Under the pieces are notes generated by a model. It did no database searches. It had not been told where the DNA came from and was given only the letters and a program-made list of their open reading frames with translations. Shown here piece after piece: positions 49,687 through 59,700 of a stretch of 64,000 nucleotides of DNA; the stretch's first letter is position 1; each line of letters begins with the position of its first letter. This DNA comes from CADCWK01 sp035944555 (GTDB lineage Bacteria > Chloroflexota > Chloroflexia > Thermomicrobiales > UBA6265), in assembly GCA_035944555.1 (NCBI GenBank), contig DASZAY010000031.1, positions 124,001-188,000 of the forward strand. The letters are read 5' to 3'. The position numbers were made by a program, and so were the translations under genes.

Positions 49687-50727
49687 GTGACTTCCGCTCC
49701 AGACCTTGTCGTGACTGATACCAGCGGCCGCCGGCCCGCTCCTTCAACCCCGACGCTCGCCCTCGTGCGGATTCGCCAGCCGGAAGAGGATCACTTCGCC
49801 CGGCTTCTCGTCCGGATCGCCGCTCGCCAGCGCCAGGCCGAAACCCTCGAAGAAGAGATCGTTGCCCTTCGCCAGTTGCTCAGCGCCTTCTCCGGGGCCG
49901 TCCTGGAGCGGGTCGATTCGCTGCTGACCGAAGTCCGGCAGGCCCGTGTGGTCGTCGCCGACCTCGAGGCAAGCCTGGCCCAGCAGGACGAGACCTACGA
50001 CCCCGAGCTGGCTGACGTCCTCGCGAAGCTGGCCGAGCAGTGGACCGGGCTGCTGATGAGCGGCAGCCACAAGCTTCCCGATGAGGGTCCCGCCGCCGAA
50101 GTCCCGTCGGTCAATCGCACAGGCATCCCCGTCGGCGGACCGGTCGATGAGAACGGGTCCGAGGGTAACGAGGACGAGGAGGCCCTGCTGGGCCGCGGCG
50201 CCCGCCAGACCACCCCGCAGCGCGAGGCTGCCCGGCGTGAGGCGCAGGGGCTCTACCGCGACCTGGCCCGCAGGTACCACCCGGACTGGGCATCGTCGGA
50301 CAGCGACCGGACGCGTCGCGAAGCGATCATGGCCCGAGTCAACGCGGCTTACGCCGAGCTCGACCTCGTCCAGCTCCGCCGCTTTGCCCGTGAGATCGAC
50401 GCAGCGATCGTCGCCGAGGCAAAGATCGAAGCCAAGATCGCCTGGGCTGAAAACGAGATCGACCGCCTGGGCCGACTGATCGCTGGTCAGCAGGAAGAAC
50501 TGGCGCGCCTGCAGGACACCCGGGCGTACAAGCTCTGGCTACAGCAGCAGGCCGGCGAGGCGGTCTTTGCCCGGGTCGAGCGCGACCTCAGCCGCGAGCG
50601 ATTCCGGCTGGCCCGGCGCCTCCGCGAGCTACGCCGCCAGGCCGAGCGGAGCAAGACGCCTGCAGCCCCACCTCGCCCTGCCCCGCCGAAACGCCGGCTG
50701 CTCAACGGGGTGCGTCGTCCGGCCTGA
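49687..50727 (+). CDS. Orphan J-domain-like protein with coiled coils
   Basis: 346 aa from a GTG at 49687. Residues about 40-120 form a long helical coiled coil (RQRQAETLEEEIVALRQLL). A J-domain-like segment follows near 188-225: LYRDLARRYHPDWASS holds the HPD motif (His198, Pro199, Asp200), then VNAAYAELD. Two more helical stretches end in a basic tail. HPD stimulates DnaK ATPase in true J proteins; the Gly/Phe and zinc regions of DnaJ are absent. No dnaK or grpE is nearby. Possibly a specialised co-chaperone or structural protein. Confidence 0.78.
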   Translation: MTSAPDLVVTDTSGRRPAPSTPTLALVRIRQPEEDHFARLLVRIAARQRQAETLEEEIVALRQLLSAFSGAVLERVDSLLTEVRQARVVVADLEASLAQQDETYDPELADVLAKLAEQWTGLLMSGSHKLPDEGPAAEVPSVNRTGIPVGGPVDENGSEGNEDEEALLGRGARQTTPQREAARREAQGLYRDLARRYHPDWASSDSDRTRREAIMARVNAAYAELDLVQLRRFAREIDAAIVAEAKIEAKIAWAENEIDRLGRLIAGQQEELARLQDTRAYKLWLQQQAGEAVFARVERDLSRERFRLARRLRELRRQAERSKTPAAPPRPAPPKRRLLNGVRRPA

Positions 50728-50758
50728 TACCGGATCGATCCACGTTGGTCCAGCAACA

Positions 50759-50794
50759 CGGACATCCTGGTCGCAAGCGTCCGGGGCGTTTTTG
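50759..50794 (+). terminator. Possible terminator after the J-domain gene
   Basis: CGGAC at 50759-50763 can pair with GTCCG at 50779-50783, followed by GGGCGTTTTTG. The stem is short but a real T-run is present. Confidence 0.35.
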
Positions 50795-50851
50795 CCAAGT
50801 CTCCTTTCAACCACAAGGTCCGGAACCCGTTTCAATACCCTATGCTTTTCG

Positions 50852-50863
50852 TCGGAATTCCGA
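50852..50863. promoter_or_regulatory. Perfect 12-bp palindrome upstream of the iron-type importer
   Basis: TCGGAATTCCGA at 50852-50863 is a perfect inverted repeat about 120 bases before the first binding-protein gene. It may be an operator for a metal-responsive regulator; no known consensus was matched. Confidence 0.4.
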
Positions 50864-50974
50864 TAGGATCTCCTTCACGTTCGCGATTCGGAAGGACTTC
50901 TGCCGGGCACTCCATCCGTCGCCCGGGCCAACGTGCGGCCGTGCAACCTGTCGATGGGGAAGGAGATCATGAAC

Positions 50975-52048
50975 ATGACGCTCGAGGGAACGACGACACG
51001 TCGGACGGTCATCAGTGGGATCGGCGCGACTGGACTAGGGCTGGCGCTCAGTGGACCGCTCGCCGCCGCCCAGGACGCTACGCCGGCCGCCACGCCGGCA
51101 GGTGGCACGCCACCCGTGGTCGGCGGGTCGCTGACGGTCTACTGCGGACGCAACGAGGAGTTGATTGGCAGCCTGATCCCGAACATCGAGGCTGTGACCG
51201 GAGTGACCCTTGATGTCCGCTTCGGCAACACGGCCGAGCTGGCCGCGCAGATCCTCGAAGAGGGCGATAACACCCCGGCCGGTCTGTACTTCGGCCAGGA
51301 CGCCGGTGCGCTGGGCGCGCTCGCCGCTGCCGGTTCCTTCGCTCCGCTCCCGGCAAACATCCTCGATCAGGTTTCGCCGGAGTTCCGCTCCACCGACGGG
51401 CTCTGGGTCGGTGTATCCGGGCGGGCTCGGGTACTGGTTTACAACACGGCAGTCACCGATCCGGACACCCTCCCGGCCAGCATCGTCGACCTGCCGACCG
51501 CCGAGCTGTCCGGACCTATCGGCTGGGCTCCGAGCAACGCCTCCTTTCAGTCCTTCGTCACCGCCCTCCGCGTCGCTGAGGGAGAGGACGCCGCCCGGGC
51601 GTGGTTGCAGGCCATGATCGACGCAGGCGCCGTGACGTACGAAGGCAATGGGGCGCTGCTCCAGGCGACCGGCTCACAGGAGATCGCGGTCGGACTCGTC
51701 AATCACTACTACCTCTACGAGACGCTCGCCGAGAACCCGGACCTGACCATCGCCAACTACTACTTCCCCGATGGCGACCTCGGCTCGCTGATCAACGTCG
51801 CCGGCGTCGGCATGATTGCGAACAGCGGGCAGGAGGAGCAGGCCCAGGCCGTCATCTCGTACCTGCTCGGGACCGAGGCGCAGACGTATTTCTCCCAGGA
51901 GACGACGGAGTACCCGCTCGCGGCCGGGATCGAGGCGGTCGACACGCTGCCCCCGCTGGCCAACCTCCAGCAACCGGACATCGATCTCAGCGATCTGGCC
52001 GATCTCGAGGGGACGCTCGCTCTCCTGACCGAGCTGGGCCTGATCTAG
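50975..52048 (+). CDS. Fe(3+)-type ABC substrate-binding protein, copy 1
   Basis: 357 aa from the ATG at 50975, nine bases after AGGAG; ATGs at 50954 and 50969 are alternatives with worse spacing. Tat-type signal TRRTVISGIGATGLGLAL, then QDATPAATPAGGTPP linker. The mature part is an FbpA/FutA-type periplasmic-binding protein: SLTVYCGRNEELIGSLIPN, LDVRFGNTAELAAQILEEGDN, YFGQDAGALGAL, LWVGVSGRARVLVYN, and IAVGLVNHYYLYETL with the Tyr pair typical of ferric ligands. It is the first gene of the importer operon and is paralogous to the gene at 55564. Confidence 0.9.
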   Translation: MTLEGTTTRRTVISGIGATGLGLALSGPLAAAQDATPAATPAGGTPPVVGGSLTVYCGRNEELIGSLIPNIEAVTGVTLDVRFGNTAELAAQILEEGDNTPAGLYFGQDAGALGALAAAGSFAPLPANILDQVSPEFRSTDGLWVGVSGRARVLVYNTAVTDPDTLPASIVDLPTAELSGPIGWAPSNASFQSFVTALRVAEGEDAARAWLQAMIDAGAVTYEGNGALLQATGSQEIAVGLVNHYYLYETLAENPDLTIANYYFPDGDLGSLINVAGVGMIANSGQEEQAQAVISYLLGTEAQTYFSQETTEYPLAAGIEAVDTLPPLANLQQPDIDLSDLADLEGTLALLTELGLI

Positions 52049-52094
52049 GCATCCGGGCCCGACCCGGAGCGCGTAGCCTCTCGCGGCCAGGTGG

Positions 52095-53783
52095 GTGGAA
52101 TCCCGGTTGGCCGGACGGAATGTCGTGATCCCGGCAACGCCCTCCACCGCCACAGACGGCCGGCCCGCCGCGGCTGGAGAGCCCGACTGGCTCGCCGGTC
52201 GCTGGCGTGTCCAGTCGCCATTTACTGTCGGTCTCTGGGCACTCGCGGCCCTGACCATCACCCTCGTCCTGATTCCGCCGGCCTACCTCCTCATGCGTGC
52301 GCTGCAGGCGGGCGATGGGCTCTGGCCGCTGGTCTTTCGCGAGCGTACTGTCGTCGTTATTGGAAACACGATCCTGCTCGCCGTTTCCGTCGGCATTGGC
52401 GGGATCGTGCTCGCCGTTCCCCTAGCCTGGCTGACCACTCGCACGGACCTGCCCCTGCGCCGGGTATGGCAGGTACTCGCTCCGCTGCCACTCGTTATCC
52501 CGTCCTATGCCGGCGCCCTGGCCGTGATCGGAATGCTTGGCCCTCGCGGCTTACTTCAGGGCTGGCTGGAACCGCTGGGCGTCGACCGGCTGCCGGATCT
52601 TTACGGATTCCCGTTCGCCGCCATCACCCTGATCCTGTTCACTTACCCCTATATCTATCTCCCCGCCCGGGCCGCCCTGCTCGGGCTGGATGCGTCCCAG
52701 GAAGAGGCCGCTCTCTCGCTCGGGCGCGGGCGACTGCGGGCGCTCTTCGGCGTCACGTTGCCACAGCTCCGCCCGGCAGTCGGGGCTGGCACCCTGCTGG
52801 CCGTGCTCTACGCCATGTCAGACTTCGGCGTCGTCACGCTAATGCGGTACGACGTCCTGACCCGGGTGATCTACACCCAGTACCGCTCGGCATTCGACCG
52901 AACGCTCGCCTCGGCGCTGGCAGTGATCCTGATCGGCCTGGCCCTCGTGATCCTGTTCGGCGAATTCCGGATGCGCCGACGAGCCGCGTTCTACCGGGTG
53001 GGCACCGGCGCCGCCCGACAACCGCGCCCCGTCCCCCTGGGTCGGTGGCGCTGGCCGGCATTCGCCTTCTGCATCCTCGTCGCCGTTGCCGCCCTCGGGG
53101 TGCCGATTCTGACGCTGGTCTGGTGGATGATCAGTGGGACGTCCGCACTGTCCAACCTGGAAAACCTCCCGGGGGCGATCGGCGGGTCGCTGACGCTTGC
53201 CTTGCTGGCCGCCGTCGCGACGACACTGGCCGCGCTGCCGATCTCTATCCTGGGCGTCCGTCGCGGCGGCCGGGTTGCCGACCTGTTCGACCGCCTGAGC
53301 TACGTCGGGTGGGCCGTACCGGGGATTGCGCTGGCGCTGGCCTTTGTCTTCATCGGCGCCCGCTATCTTCCCGGGCTCTACCAGACAATGCCCCTGCTCA
53401 TCGTCGCGATGGCGATCCGGCACCTCGCCCAGAGCGTTGGAGCGTCCCGGGCGGCGCTCCTCCAGGTCAGTCCCCGGCTTGAGGATGCGGCCCGGACGCT
53501 CGGCCGGCATCCGCTTGGCGCCCTCCGGGCGGTGACCCTGCCCCTGGCATGGCCCGGGATCGCCACCGGCGCGCTGCTCGTCGCGATCACGGTCCTCAAG
53601 GAGTTGCCCATGACGTTGCTGCTCGCGCCGACCGGCTTCGGTACCATCGCAACCGAGATCTGGACCGCGACTGGCGCTGGTCAGTACGGTCGGGCGGCGA
53701 CAGCGGCTGTCGTCCTGATCATGCTGACTGTCATCCCGACGCTGCTGCTCAACGGCCGAACCGGCTCCCGTACGCGCCACTGA
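52095..53783 (+). CDS. Iron-type ABC permease, two fused permease domains
   Basis: 562-aa FbpB-like permease formed by two homologous halves, each with about six transmembrane helices. The first half has the coupling region EEAALSLGRGRLRALFGVTLPQLRPA. The second has LEDAARTLGRHPLGALRAVTLPLAWPG. Both are EAA-type ATPase docking loops. GTG start at 52095, 46 bases after the binding-protein stop; a GTG at 52125 with a better-placed GGACGG is an alternative. Four bases before the next frame's first ATG, it is clearly operonic with the ATPase. Confidence 0.9.
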   Translation: MESRLAGRNVVIPATPSTATDGRPAAAGEPDWLAGRWRVQSPFTVGLWALAALTITLVLIPPAYLLMRALQAGDGLWPLVFRERTVVVIGNTILLAVSVGIGGIVLAVPLAWLTTRTDLPLRRVWQVLAPLPLVIPSYAGALAVIGMLGPRGLLQGWLEPLGVDRLPDLYGFPFAAITLILFTYPYIYLPARAALLGLDASQEEAALSLGRGRLRALFGVTLPQLRPAVGAGTLLAVLYAMSDFGVVTLMRYDVLTRVIYTQYRSAFDRTLASALAVILIGLALVILFGEFRMRRRAAFYRVGTGAARQPRPVPLGRWRWPAFAFCILVAVAALGVPILTLVWWMISGTSALSNLENLPGAIGGSLTLALLAAVATTLAALPISILGVRRGGRVADLFDRLSYVGWAVPGIALALAFVFIGARYLPGLYQTMPLLIVAMAIRHLAQSVGASRAALLQVSPRLEDAARTLGRHPLGALRAVTLPLAWPGIATGALLVAITVLKELPMTLLLAPTGFGTIATEIWTATGAGQYGRAATAAVVLIMLTVIPTLLLNGRTGSRTRH

Positions 53784-53879
53784 GTCATGGCGGTTATCCA
53801 TTCCAGTCCTGACCGTCCCGAGGCCTGGACGGTTAGGATGGGTCATCGACCGATTGCCCCCAAACTACAGGATGGCTCT

Positions 53880-54923
53880 GTGACTCCGATCCTCTCGCCG
53901 GCGCTTTCGATCACGGGTCTGCGCAAGCGATTCGACGGGACACACGTCGTTGATGACGTCGACCTGGATGTCTACCCTGGTGAATTACTCGCACTCCTCG
54001 GCCCGAGCGGCTGCGGAAAGACCACGACGCTGCGGCTGATCGCTGGCTTCGAGACGCCCGACGGCGGACGAATCGTCATCACCGGCGAACCTGTCGCCGG
54101 CCAGGGCAGGTTCATCCCGCCCGAACGCCGCCGCGTCGGAATGGTCTTCCAGGAGTACGCGCTGTTCCCGCATCTGAGCGTCGAAGCCAACGTCGGGTTC
54201 GGCCTTGGTCGGGGGAATGACCGCACGCAACGCGTCCCGGAGATGCTCAGGCTCGTCGGGCTGGGAGATGTCGCCGATCGCCTGCCCGGCGAGCTTTCCG
54301 GCGGCCAGCAACAACGCGTGGCGGTCGCTCGTGCGCTGGCTCCGGCGCCAGACGTCCTGCTCCTCGACGAACCCTTCTCCAATCTCGACCAGGCGCTCCG
54401 GGTCCGTCTCCGGGGGGAGATCCGCGACATTCTCCGTGCCGCCAACGTGACGACCATCCTTGTCACCCATGACCAGGACGAGGCCCTCGGGATAGCCGAC
54501 CGGGTCGCCGTCATGCTCGACGGACGGATACGCCAGGTTGATACCCCGGAGACGATCTACCGTGCCCCGTCCGACCGCAGGGTCGCCGCCTTTGTCGGGG
54601 ACATGCAGCTGATCCCGGGCGACGCGGCCGGCGACCGGGTGGACACGTGTCTCGGTTCGCTTCTGCTTCGATCACCGGCCCACGGGACGGTTGAAGTCCT
54701 GGTCCGCCCTGAAATGCTCCGGATCGACGCCAGTGCGGTCCCCCACGGCCAGCGACTGACGGTCAAGGAGCGTCGATTCGCCGGTCCTGTCTGCACGGTT
54801 GTCCTGGCCATGGCGGACGGAACAGCCCTCCGGGCAACCTGCTCCTCAGCCGTGGACATGGCGGTCGGCGACGCTGTCAGCGTATCGGTACTGGGTCCCG
54901 TGGTCTGCTACGGTCCTGATTGA
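53880..54923 (+). CDS. Iron-type ABC importer, ATP-binding subunit
   Basis: 347 aa from a GTG at 53880, seven bases after CAGGATGG; an ATG at 53787 would add 31 residues without family conservation. Walker A GPSGCGKTT, Q-loop MVFQEYALFPHLSV, signature ELSGGQQQRVAVARALA, Walker B LLLDEPFSNLD and switch His in VTHDQDEAL are intact. The C-terminal ~100 residues carry a TOBE-like domain (VEVLVRPEMLRI, VKERRFAGPVCTVVL) as in FbpC. It energises the fused permease. Confidence 0.92.
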   Translation: MTPILSPALSITGLRKRFDGTHVVDDVDLDVYPGELLALLGPSGCGKTTTLRLIAGFETPDGGRIVITGEPVAGQGRFIPPERRRVGMVFQEYALFPHLSVEANVGFGLGRGNDRTQRVPEMLRLVGLGDVADRLPGELSGGQQQRVAVARALAPAPDVLLLDEPFSNLDQALRVRLRGEIRDILRAANVTTILVTHDQDEALGIADRVAVMLDGRIRQVDTPETIYRAPSDRRVAAFVGDMQLIPGDAAGDRVDTCLGSLLLRSPAHGTVEVLVRPEMLRIDASAVPHGQRLTVKERRFAGPVCTVVLAMADGTALRATCSSAVDMAVGDAVSVSVLGPVVCYGPD

Positions 54924-54975
54924 CGAACGACTGCGCCGCTCCCGGCGCCAATCGATATATTGAGGGAACCCGCCG

Positions 54976-55425
54976 ATGGAATGGATCACCCGTACCGGAG
55001 CCCGCCTCGACCGAGCCGCGATGATCTGGCTGATCCGCAACCACATCGACCCCGATGCGACCTTCTCCTTCCTGCCGGAAGCCGAGGTCATCGACGCCGC
55101 CGGGGAGCGCGGCGCAACGCCGTTCCACCACCCGCAGGCCGAACTCCGGAATACCGGGCTACGCACCGGGTTCGATTCTTTGATCTACCGCTACGAGTTG
55201 ACCGACCCCGCGCTCACCACCATGGCACTGGCCCTCCGCGGCGCCGAAACCAATGATCGTCAGATCACCCCGTGGTCGACCGGACTCCGTGCCATCGCGA
55301 CCGGACTGCGCTCGTCGCTCGAGGATGACGAGCGGTTCGTGGCCGCAGCGGGGACGGTGCTGGATGGCCTGTATGCCTTCTGCCGCGAACTGACCTCGCC
55401 CGCCGCATCCCCTTCACGCGGGTAA
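54976..55425 (+). CDS. ChrB-domain (chromate resistance) protein
   Basis: 149 aa, start ATG at 54976 with GAGGGAA ten bases upstream. MEWITRTGARLDRAAMIWLIRNHIDPDATF is the opening of the ChrB C-terminal domain, with FDSLIYRYEL and LALRGAETND later. ChrB acts in chromate resistance and sensing in some bacteria, but stand-alone domains of this kind also occur without a ChrA pump. No chrA is seen here. It follows the importer ATPase by 52 bases, suggesting a role linked to metal or oxyanion handling. Confidence 0.85.
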   Translation: MEWITRTGARLDRAAMIWLIRNHIDPDATFSFLPEAEVIDAAGERGATPFHHPQAELRNTGLRTGFDSLIYRYELTDPALTTMALALRGAETNDRQITPWSTGLRAIATGLRSSLEDDERFVAAAGTVLDGLYAFCRELTSPAASPSRG

Positions 55426-55472
55426 CAGTCCACGTCGGTTGTGCGAGATGACTGATTCCAGCCAGCGGCCCG

Positions 55473-55501
55473 TTGACACCGACGCGTCCCGTCGGTACGG
55501 T
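55473..55501 (+). promoter_or_regulatory. Promoter with an operator-like palindrome in its spacer
   Basis: Perfect TTGACA at 55473-55478, a 17-base spacer, and TACGGT at 55496-55501. ACCGACG at 55478-55484 and CGTCGGT at 55490-55496 form a perfect 7-bp inverted repeat filling the spacer. Dedicated promoter of the second binding-protein gene, likely regulated. Confidence 0.55.
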
Positions 55502-55563
55502 GCCGGGCATCTTCTTCCCCCGCGGTCGCGCCCGGCGCCACCGACAACCGAAAGAGATGTCGA

Positions 55564-56664
55564 TTGACGAGACGCTATCCCTCCGGTCGCCACCGGCTCA
55601 CGCGCCGTGTGTTCTCCGCGACGGCGCTGGCCGGTGGCGCTGCCCTGCTCGGTAGCCGCGCGTCCAGTGCCCGGCAGGGAACTCCCGCCGCGACTCCGGC
55701 CTCCGGGACGCCGCAGGTCGAGCTCGGACCGTCACCGGGCGGCAGCCTGACCATCTACTGCGGGCGCAACGAGGCGCTGGTTTCGGATCTTATGCCAATC
55801 ATGGCCGAGGCGACCGGAATCGAGCTGGACGTCCGGTTCGGGAATACCGCCGAGCTGGCCGCGCAGATCCTGGAGGAGGGCGACAACACCCCGGCCGGTC
55901 TCTACTTCTGCCAGGACGCCGGGGCGCTGGGATCACTGGCCCACGCCGAACGCTTCATCGAGTTGCCGGGCGATATCCTCGGCGCCGTCGACGCAGCCTA
56001 CCGCTCGCCGGACGGTGTCTGGCTCGGGCTCTCCGGTCGCGTCCGGGTGCTGCTCTACAACCCGAACGTCACCGACCCGGCGACGCTGCCCGCCAGCATC
56101 CTAGACCTGCCGCAGGCGGACCTCGCCGGCCCGATCGCCTGGGCCCCGAGCAATGCGCCGTTCCAGTCGTTCGTCACGGCCCTCCGGGTCTGGGCGGGCG
56201 AGGACCGCGCCCGGCAGTGGTTGGAGGATGTCCAGGCAAGTGGGGTCGTGACGTTCGACGACAACGGCCCCCAGATCCAGGCGGTCGCGAGCGAGGAAGT
56301 CGCGATCGGCCTGGTCAACCACTACTACGCCTTCGAGGCCCGGGAAGAGGACCCGGACATCCCGGTCGAGAACTACTACTTCCCGGACGGCGACATCGGC
56401 GGGCTGATCAACGTCGGTGGCGTCGGCGTGATCGCCGGCTCGGGGCAGGAGGAGCAGGCACTCCACGTTACCCGCTACCTGCTCGGCGAGCAGGCCCAGA
56501 CCTACTTCTCCGAGCAGACCCTGGAGTACCCGCTGGCCTCCGGGATCCCGGCTCAGCCGGAACTCGTGCCGCTCGCCGAGATCCAGCCGCCGGATATCGA
56601 TCTCAGCGACCTGGCCGACCTCGAAGGCACGCTCGCCCTGCTGACCGACCTCCGTATGATCTAG
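55564..56664 (+). CDS. Fe(3+)-type ABC substrate-binding protein, copy 2
   Basis: 366 aa read from a TTG at 55564. It is strongly similar to the binding protein at 50975: SLTIYCGRNEALVSDLMP, LDVRFGNTAELAAQILEEGDN and the ending DLSDLADLEGTLALLTDLRMI match nearly residue for residue. The Tat motif is RLTRRVFSATALAGGAALLG. A well-placed ATG at 55557 reads MSIDETLSLRSP in another frame before the Tat motif. A single-base indel near 55575 would join them, so a start-region frameshift is suspected. A copy-2-specific promoter lies upstream. Confidence 0.85.
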   Translation: MTRRYPSGRHRLTRRVFSATALAGGAALLGSRASSARQGTPAATPASGTPQVELGPSPGGSLTIYCGRNEALVSDLMPIMAEATGIELDVRFGNTAELAAQILEEGDNTPAGLYFCQDAGALGSLAHAERFIELPGDILGAVDAAYRSPDGVWLGLSGRVRVLLYNPNVTDPATLPASILDLPQADLAGPIAWAPSNAPFQSFVTALRVWAGEDRARQWLEDVQASGVVTFDDNGPQIQAVASEEVAIGLVNHYYAFEAREEDPDIPVENYYFPDGDIGGLINVGGVGVIAGSGQEEQALHVTRYLLGEQAQTYFSEQTLEYPLASGIPAQPELVPLAEIQPPDIDLSDLADLEGTLALLTDLRMI

Positions 56665-56706
56665 TCCGTTCCCCTACTCGCATCGTTATCAGTCAGAGGA
56701 GCCACC

Positions 56707-59700
56707 ATGACGAAGATCCAGGACATCGACTCGCTGGTGCAATGGCGTTGCGTCGGTCCGTTCCGCGGCGGCCGCGTCGTCACCGTCGCCGGGTCCTACC
56801 ACGACCAGAACACCTTCTACTTCGGCGCCGTTGCCGGCGGCGTCTGGAAGACGACCGACGCCGGGCTGTACTGGCGTCCGGTCTCCGACGGCTTTCTCAA
56901 CACCTCGTCGGTCGGTGCGCTGGCCGTCGCCCCCTCCGACTCCAACGTGATCTACGCCGGGACCGGCGAGACAACCATCCGGATCGACGTTTCCCACGGG
57001 GACGGGGTCTACAAGTCGACCGACGCCGGCGTGACATGGAAGCACGTCGGGCTGAAGGAGACCCGGCACATCGGCCGGATCCGCGTCCACCCGACCGACC
57101 CGGACACCGTCTGGGTGGCGGCCTTTGGTCACGCGTTCGGGACGAACCCGGAGCGCGGCGTCTACAAGACGACCGACGGCGGCGCGACCTGGGACCTCGT
57201 CCTCCACGTCTCGGACAAGGCCGGCGCCGTCGACCTCAGCATCGACGAGAGCAACCCTCGCATCATCTACGCGACGATCTGGGAGGCCTACCGCAACTTC
57301 TGGCAGATCAGTTCCGGCGGCGAGGACAGCGGCCTGTGGCGCTCACTCGATGGCGGCGAGACCTGGGAAAACATCACCCGCAATCGCGGGCTCCCGTCGG
57401 GGACGCTCGGCAAGCTGGCGGTCGCCGCCTCGCCGGCCCGGACCGGCCGGGTCTGGTCACTGATCGAGCACACGACCGAGGGTGGCCTGTACCGGTCGGA
57501 CGACTTCGGCGTGACGTGGGAGAAGACCTGCGACGACCAGAACCTGGTCAGCCGGGCCTGGTACTACGTCCATGTCACGGCCGACCCGGTCGACCCGGAG
57601 CGCGTCTACGTCAACAACCTGGACTTCTACCGCTCCGACGACGGTGGCCGGACGTTCATCGAGATCGTCACGCCCCACGGTGACAACCACGATCTCTGGA
57701 TCGACCCGAAGAACAATCTCCGGATGATCCAGGGCAATGACGGTGGCGCCAACGTCTCGACCGACGGCGGACAGACGTTCAGCTCGATCTACAACCAGCC
57801 GACGTCGCAGTTCTATCACCTGGGTGTGAGCGACGAGACGCCGTATCGGATCTACGGGACGCAGCAGGACAACAGCTCCCTCTCCGTCCCGGCCTGGACC
57901 AACTCGGCCGCGATCACCTGGCAGCACTGCTATGACGCCGGCACCGGTGAGAGCGGCTACATCGTGCCCAAGCCGGGCGACCCAGACATCATCTACGTCG
58001 GCGCCATCGGCTCGTCGCCGGGCGGCGGCAACGCCCTGCAGCGCTACGACCGCAAGACCGACCAGATCCGTCTGATCACCTCGTGGCCCGAGTCCAAGAC
58101 GGGGCTGGGCGCCAGTGCCCTGCGGCAGCGGTTCGCGTGGACCTACCCGATCGTCCTCTCCCCGCACAACGTCGAGACGATCTACATCGGCGGCGAGCGC
58201 GTCTACCGCTCCACCGACGAGGGTCAGAGCTGGCAGCCGATCAGCCCGGACCTGACGCGGGCCGTTCCCGAGACGCTGGAGCCGTCCGGTGGTCCGGTCA
58301 ACAAGGATGCCGTCGGCGCCGAGATCTACGCCACGATCTTCTCGTTCATCGAGTCGCCGCACGAGCAGGGCGTGTTCTGGGCCGGGTCGGACGACGGCCT
58401 GATCCACATCAGCCGCGACGGTGGTGAGAACTGGACCAACGTCACCCCGCCGGAATTCCTCGAATGGACGATGGTCTCCGGCATCGAACCGCACCCGACG
58501 GATCCGGCGACGGTCTACGTGGCGGCCACCCGCTATAAGACCGATGACTTCTCCCCGTACCTGTTCGTCACCCGTGACTACGGGCAGACGTGGCAGCGGA
58601 TCGACGACGGGATCCCGCGCGATCAGTTCACCCGCGTGATCCGGTGCGACCCGGTCCAGCCGGGGCTGCTCTACGTCGGGACCGAGCTCGGAATCCATGT
58701 CTCGGCCGACGACGGCGCCAGCTGGGCTCCGCTCCAGGTCAATCTGCCCGTCACCCCGATCCATGAGCTGATCGTCAAGGACACCGACCTGATCGCCGGC
58801 ACCCATGGCCGATCGATCTGGATCCTCGACGACCTGACGCCGATCCGGCAGATGGCGGCGGGGGTCCCGGCTTCGACGACGTACCTCATGCCGCCGCGCG
58901 ACACGCTGCGGATCCTTCCGGGCATCGACTGGAGCGGCAACAGCCGGCACTCCACCAATTACATCGGGCGGACGCCCGGTGGCTACACGGCGACGGTCGA
59001 CGAGAACGGCCGGACGGTCCGGACCTACCTCGACGTGGGGACCAACCCGCCGAAGGGCGCGATCATCACCTACCACCTGACCGCGACGCCGGAGGAGCCA
59101 CTGACCCTGAGCTTCGCCAAGGCGGACGGCACGGTCGTCCGGACCTTCACCAGCCGGACGGCCGACGACAAGGACCCGGCTGCCGAACTGCGCGCGCCGG
59201 CCCGGCCCGGCTGGAACCGGTTCGTCTGGGACCTGATGTGGGCGCCGACGACCAAGCTCGATGGCAGCGGTGAGTCGTTCGAGGGGCCCTTCGTCGCCCC
59301 CGGCCGCTACACGGTCACGCTCAAGGTCGGCGACGAGACGCTCACCCAGGAACTGACCGTCGTCAAGCCGGAGAACCGTCCGGCGTCGCAGGCGGATCTC
59401 GATGCCCAGGAGGCGCTGCTGCTGAAGATTCACCGGCAGCTGGATCGGACGGTCGGCGCGATCAACCGCATGCGCGATCTGCGCACCCAGCTCGACGACC
59501 GCGCGACGCGGGCAGAGAAGCAGGGCGGCGCCGACGACCTCGTCGCGTCGGTCAAGGCGCTCCGCGAGCAGGTGCTGGAGATCGAGAAGGAACTGAACGT
59601 CCCGGACCTGCGCGGAGGGTGGGGCGACCGCAACAACGCCGGCGCGCGACTGCTCGCTCAGCTCTCGGGCGTATCCCCGGCAATTCAGCTGGGCGACTAT

